Positions 61,107-64,000 of a stretch of DNA of 64,000 nt are shown piece after piece. The stretch comes from Pseudomonas sp. AL03 (lineage in GTDB: Bacteria > Pseudomonadota > Gammaproteobacteria > Pseudomonadales > Pseudomonadaceae). The stretch covers positions 1 to 64,000 of the forward strand of contig NZ_JASBRE010000022.1 of NCBI RefSeq assembly GCF_029960815.1, given 5' to 3'. The position numbers were made by a program, and so were the translations under genes. Numbering within the stretch: position 1 is the first letter of the stretch; each line of letters opens with the position of its first letter. Below the pieces are notes generated by a model. It worked only from the letters and a program-made list of their open reading frames with translations, did not search any database and had not been told where the DNA came from.

Positions 61107-61757
61107 ATGCCCGATACCTACCTGGCCGCCACTGAGTTCCTGGCGGCCATCGACGAAGATTGGCGTCGCCACATCGCCACCGTCGGCCCTTGCCTGCATC
61201 AGCCCCATGCGGCCCGCGATCCGTATGAGTCGCTGGTGCGAGCGATTGCCTACCAGCAACTGCATGCCAAGGCTGGGGATGCGATTGTCGGTCGGCTACT
61301 GGCGCTGTTTGGGGCGGGCGCGTTCCCGAGGCCTGAACAGATTGTCGCGACTGCGTTCGATCAACTGCGCAGTTGCGGCTTTTCCGCCAGCAAGATCGCG
61401 ACCATTCAGGGCATTGCTCAAGCGGCGCTGGATGGCGTAGTGCCGGACTACGCTATGGCGCTGGCGATGGAGGATGAGGCGCTGATTGAGCGGTTGATTA
61501 CCTTGCGTGGGGTTGGGCGCTGGACGGTTGAGATGCTGCTGATTTACAGCCTGGAGCGGCCGGATATTTTGCCGGCCGATGATTTTGGCGTGCGAGAGGG
61601 GTATCGGCGGCTGAAGGGGTTGGAGGTGCAGCCGACGCGTAAGCAGATGGTTGAGATAGGGTTGGGGTGGAGTCCGTTTCGGACGGTGGCGGCGTGGTAT
61701 TTGTGGCGTGTTCCAAAGCCGCCCGTTCCAGTCACAACCCCGACTTCAACCGACTGA
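61107..61757 (+). CDS. DNA-3-methyladenine glycosylase II (AlkA-type)
   Basis: A 216-residue HhH-GPD glycosylase that removes alkylated bases from DNA. The helix-hairpin-helix LRGVGRWTVEMLLIYSLERP is followed by the catalytic Asp in LPADDFGVREG. It lacks the N-terminal domain of E. coli AlkA, like the shorter MagA/MAG-type forms. Together with ada it forms an alkylation-repair cluster. A TTG at 61098 overlapping the previous stop is an alternative start. Its last 26 bp overlap the convergent polyamine-binding gene. Confidence 0.88.
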   Translation: MPDTYLAATEFLAAIDEDWRRHIATVGPCLHQPHAARDPYESLVRAIAYQQLHAKAGDAIVGRLLALFGAGAFPRPEQIVATAFDQLRSCGFSASKIATIQGIAQAALDGVVPDYAMALAMEDEALIERLITLRGVGRWTVEMLLIYSLERPDILPADDFGVREGYRRLKGLEVQPTRKQMVEIGLGWSPFRTVAAWYLWRVPKPPVPVTTPTSTD

Positions 61758-62829
61758 ACGCCCGAATCAAAGCCCGGTTAAACACCTTCCCATTGTCATT
61801 CTTGCTATACAACGAAGCCCTCACCTCCGCCGACGGGTACGTCCCCGGATCATTGCGAATCGCCGGATCAATCAAGTCATCCGCCGCCGTGATCGCGTTG
61901 GCGTAATGGATGGTGTCGGTGATCGGCGCAATCACCTCCGGTGTCATCAGATAATCCATCAACGCCAGCCCGGCTTCGGGATGCGGCGCGTCCTTGGGAA
62001 TGACCATGGCGTCGAACCAGATCAGTGTGCCCTCCTTCGGTATGCGGTAGGTCAAGGTGAACGGTTTTTTTGCGGCTTCTGCCTGGCCGGCGGCGATGGC
62101 CACGTTGCCGTTCCACGACATCGCCACACAGGTGTTGCCGTTGGCCAGGTCGCTGATATTCAGGTCATTGTCGAAGTAGCGAATGAACGGCCGGATTTTC
62201 GCCAATTGCTGCTCGGCGAGTTTCAGGTCATCGAGGTTCTGGAGGTTGATGTCCAGCCCCATGTACTTCATGACCGCGGCGAAAACCTCATTGGGGTCGT
62301 TGAGCAGACTGACCCCGCAATCGGCAAATTTCGACACCACCGCCGGATCGAACAGCATCGCCCAGCTGTCCGTTGGCGCGTCGGGCAAACGCTTGATGAT
62401 CGCCTCTTGCTGATAACCGACGCCGGTGGTACCCCAAGCGTAAATCCCGGCGTACCGGTTGCCCGGATCGAATACGGCCATGTGCTGGCGAAACTCGTCA
62501 CCAACACCGGCAAAATGGGGCAGCTGTTGCGGGTTTAGCGTTTGAATCGCACCGCTCTGGATCGCCCGGGACAAATGCTGACCCGCGGTCAGCACCAGGT
62601 CATAGCCGCTGCGACCCGTGAGCAGTTTGGTCTCGGCGGTTTCAAGGGAGTCGAAGTGATCAGCCACCACATGAATGCCGGTTTTCTTTTCGAAATTGGT
62701 CAGGGTGTCGGGGGCCAGGTACTCGCCCCAGATGTACAGATTGACCACCGGTTTCGCGGTGTCGGCGGCCTGCACACACAGGGGTGCGAGCACCAGCAGC
62801 AATGCTTGAGTCAGTTTGTGCAGGCCCAT
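61732..62829 (-). CDS. Polyamine ABC transporter substrate-binding protein (PotF/SpuD-like)
   Basis: A 365-residue periplasmic protein with a signal peptide (MGLHKLTQALLLVLAPLCVQA). The mature start VVNLYIWGEYLAPDTLTNFE and the YDLVLTAGQHLSRAIQSG and WGTTGVGYQ segments are typical of putrescine/spermidine-binding proteins; the family usually reads ...PSNYFL... where this has TAGQHL, so ligand specificity may differ. It lies two bases downstream of aguA on the same strand, indicating use in agmatine or putrescine uptake. No permease gene is in the window. GGGAG precedes the ATG at 62829. Confidence 0.88.
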   Translation of the reverse strand: MGLHKLTQALLLVLAPLCVQAADTAKPVVNLYIWGEYLAPDTLTNFEKKTGIHVVADHFDSLETAETKLLTGRSGYDLVLTAGQHLSRAIQSGAIQTLNPQQLPHFAGVGDEFRQHMAVFDPGNRYAGIYAWGTTGVGYQQEAIIKRLPDAPTDSWAMLFDPAVVSKFADCGVSLLNDPNEVFAAVMKYMGLDINLQNLDDLKLAEQQLAKIRPFIRYFDNDLNISDLANGNTCVAMSWNGNVAIAAGQAEAAKKPFTLTYRIPKEGTLIWFDAMVIPKDAPHPEAGLALMDYLMTPEVIAPITDTIHYANAITAADDLIDPAIRNDPGTYPSAEVRASLYSKNDNGKVFNRALIRAFSRLKSGL

Positions 62830-62831
62830 TT

Positions 62832-63956
62832 TCAAACTCCCTTTTTGTTGCAGGCATTGCCTGCGTACTGCGGCATGGTGATGCACGCGACGTTACCGCC
62901 GCCGAGGAGGATTTCCCGAGAGTTTTCGATACCGACGATTTTGTGTTGAGGGAACAGTTCGGCGAGGGTCGCCTGTGCGGCCTGATCGTTGCGATCGCCA
63001 AACAGCGGCACCACGATTGAGGTGTTGCCGGCGTAGTAGTTGATGTACGACGCGCAGATTTTGGTCCCGGCCTGACGGACGTGGGTGCTGTCGAGTTGAT
63101 CGAGGCCTTCGGCTTCTTCAGCGGTCCATTCCAGCACGTCCGGTTGCGGCAGCTTGTGCACGATCAACTCGCGGCCACGGCTGTCGCGAGTGCTGCGCAG
63201 AATGTCGTACGCCTCCTGGTAGATTTCCCATTGCGGGTCATCGCGATTGTCGGTCCATTGCAGCACCACTTCACCGGGACGCACGAAGCACGCGAGGTCG
63301 TCGACGTGGCCATCGGTTTCGTCGAACTTGCAGCCACGTGGCAACCAGATGATTTGCTCGGCGCCGAGGTAATCGGTCAATCGCCGGGTGACTTCGTCCT
63401 TGCCCAGGTGCTGGTTACGGTTGCGGTTGAGCAAGCATTGTTCGGTGGTGAGAAGGCTGCCCTGGCCGTCGCTCTGGATACCGCCCAGTTCAGCAATCAG
63501 CGGTGCGCGGTAGCGGTCGAAACGTTCGATTTCAAGGATTTTGCTGGCGATCTGATCGTCCTTGTCCCACGGGTAATAGAGGCCGCCATCGAGGCCGCCG
63601 TAAGCGTTGAACTCGAAGTCCACGCCGCGAACTTCACCGCTGTCGTCGTTGACCACAAAGCAGGGGCCACTGTCGCGGAACCAGGTGTCGTTGCAGGTCA
63701 TTTCCACCACGCGCACCTGAGGCGGCAACTGGCGGCGAGCGGTGGCAAACTGCGAGGCGGACGCGCATACGGTGACCGGTTCGCTCCGGGAGATGGCGGT
63801 GACGATTTGCACCCAGACTTTCTGCGCAGGCTTGGCACCGTTGCGCCAGACGTCGGTACGCTCCGGCCAGCCGAGCCAGCAACCGGACTTGGTTTCGAAT
63901 TCGCCAGGCAACCGGAAACCGTCGAGTTTAGGGGTGGAGTCGAGCAAACGTGCCAT
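62832..63956 (-). CDS. aguA: Agmatine deiminase
   Basis: AguA hydrolyses agmatine to N-carbamoylputrescine and ammonia, opening the arginine-decarboxylase route to putrescine. The 374-residue protein has the family motifs WLGWPERTDVWRNGAKPAQK, TWFRDSGPCFVV, DGHVDDLACF (catalytic His) and the nucleophile Cys358 in GGGNVACITMPQ. GAGG lies 8 bases before the ATG at 63956. The PotF-like gene follows immediately. aguB and the regulator aguR, usually nearby, would lie beyond the window end if present. Confidence 0.95.
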   Translation of the reverse strand: MARLLDSTPKLDGFRLPGEFETKSGCWLGWPERTDVWRNGAKPAQKVWVQIVTAISRSEPVTVCASASQFATARRQLPPQVRVVEMTCNDTWFRDSGPCFVVNDDSGEVRGVDFEFNAYGGLDGGLYYPWDKDDQIASKILEIERFDRYRAPLIAELGGIQSDGQGSLLTTEQCLLNRNRNQHLGKDEVTRRLTDYLGAEQIIWLPRGCKFDETDGHVDDLACFVRPGEVVLQWTDNRDDPQWEIYQEAYDILRSTRDSRGRELIVHKLPQPDVLEWTAEEAEGLDQLDSTHVRQAGTKICASYINYYAGNTSIVVPLFGDRNDQAAQATLAELFPQHKIVGIENSREILLGGGNVACITMPQYAGNACNKKGV

Positions 63957-64000
63957 GGTCAAACCTCATCAACGGGGATTGGAATGACCACAGGCTAAGG

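Overview
The window looks like chromosome of a fluorescent Pseudomonas (P. fluorescens group). Supporting signs are the high G+C, Pseudomonas-type gene neighbourhoods (fabI–npp ABC transporter–mltD–gloB–rnhA–dnaQ–lysine decarboxylase; pepN–DUF2797–YeaC–rhomboid–phosphatase–nadK–DUF1853) and several families of REP/REPIN-like inverted repeats. Most genes are ordinary core genes. The accessory material sits at the left end (T6SS-like effectors), in a repeat-rich gap at 23.4–24.15 kb, and in an AT-rich islet near 57–59 kb. No rRNA, tRNA, CRISPR array, insertion sequence or prophage was recognised.

Layout. 1–3.8 kb: the 3' part of a large VasX/BTH_I2691-like membrane effector, an overlapping DUF6708-like partner, and a leftover fragment matching the effector's C-terminus. 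3.8–5.4 kb: an ABC-F ATPase gene interrupted by one in-frame TAG. 5.6–11.1 kb: sbcD–sbcC–GST in a tightly overlapping operon. 11.3–13.1 kb: a small secreted protein, an exported lactonase-like beta-propeller and a small DUF5629-like protein. 13.15–19.8 kb: a sugar-acid catabolic locus (KGSA dehydrogenase, AraD1/GguC-type FAH protein and MFS transporter, divergent from an IlvD/Edd dehydratase and a FadR-type regulator) with two matching operator-like palindromes in the divergent promoter. 19.9–23.4 kb: an RND/MMPL transporter and its YCF48-like partner. 24.15–31.7 kb: the pepN-to-nadK gene chain and divergent DUF1853. 31.9–36.8 kb: FMN reductase, a small unknown protein, a LysR regulator, a GNAT acetyltransferase and the decarboxylase. 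36.9–49.9 kb: dnaQ, rnhA, a methyltransferase, gloB, mltD, the five-gene npp-type peptide transporter and fabI. 50–57 kb: a decayed LysR gene, VOC proteins, a degenerate GGDEF protein, an exported molybdenum hydroxylase with cytochrome c, an AraC regulator and a LysE exporter. 57.3–59.0 kb: a glycosyltransferase and a 2OG-Fe(II) oxygenase on low-GC DNA. 59.2–61.8 kb: ada, an ICL/PEP-mutase-family enzyme and an AlkA-type glycosylase. 61.7–64 kb: agmatine deiminase and a polyamine-binding protein.

How genes work together. The sugar-acid locus can take a pentonate through a 2-keto-3-deoxy acid and alpha-ketoglutarate semialdehyde to alpha-ketoglutarate. SbcC and SbcD form one nuclease. Ada and the glycosylase both repair alkylated DNA. 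The two tandem solute-binding proteins share one permease/ATPase set. AguA and the PotF-like protein link agmatine breakdown to polyamine uptake. The most unusual items are the effector-tail fragment, the nonsense codon in the ABC-F gene, the paired FadR-like operators, the multibranched repeat at 23.8 kb, the LysR remnant with an apparent internal inversion, and the GT2–2OG oxygenase islet.
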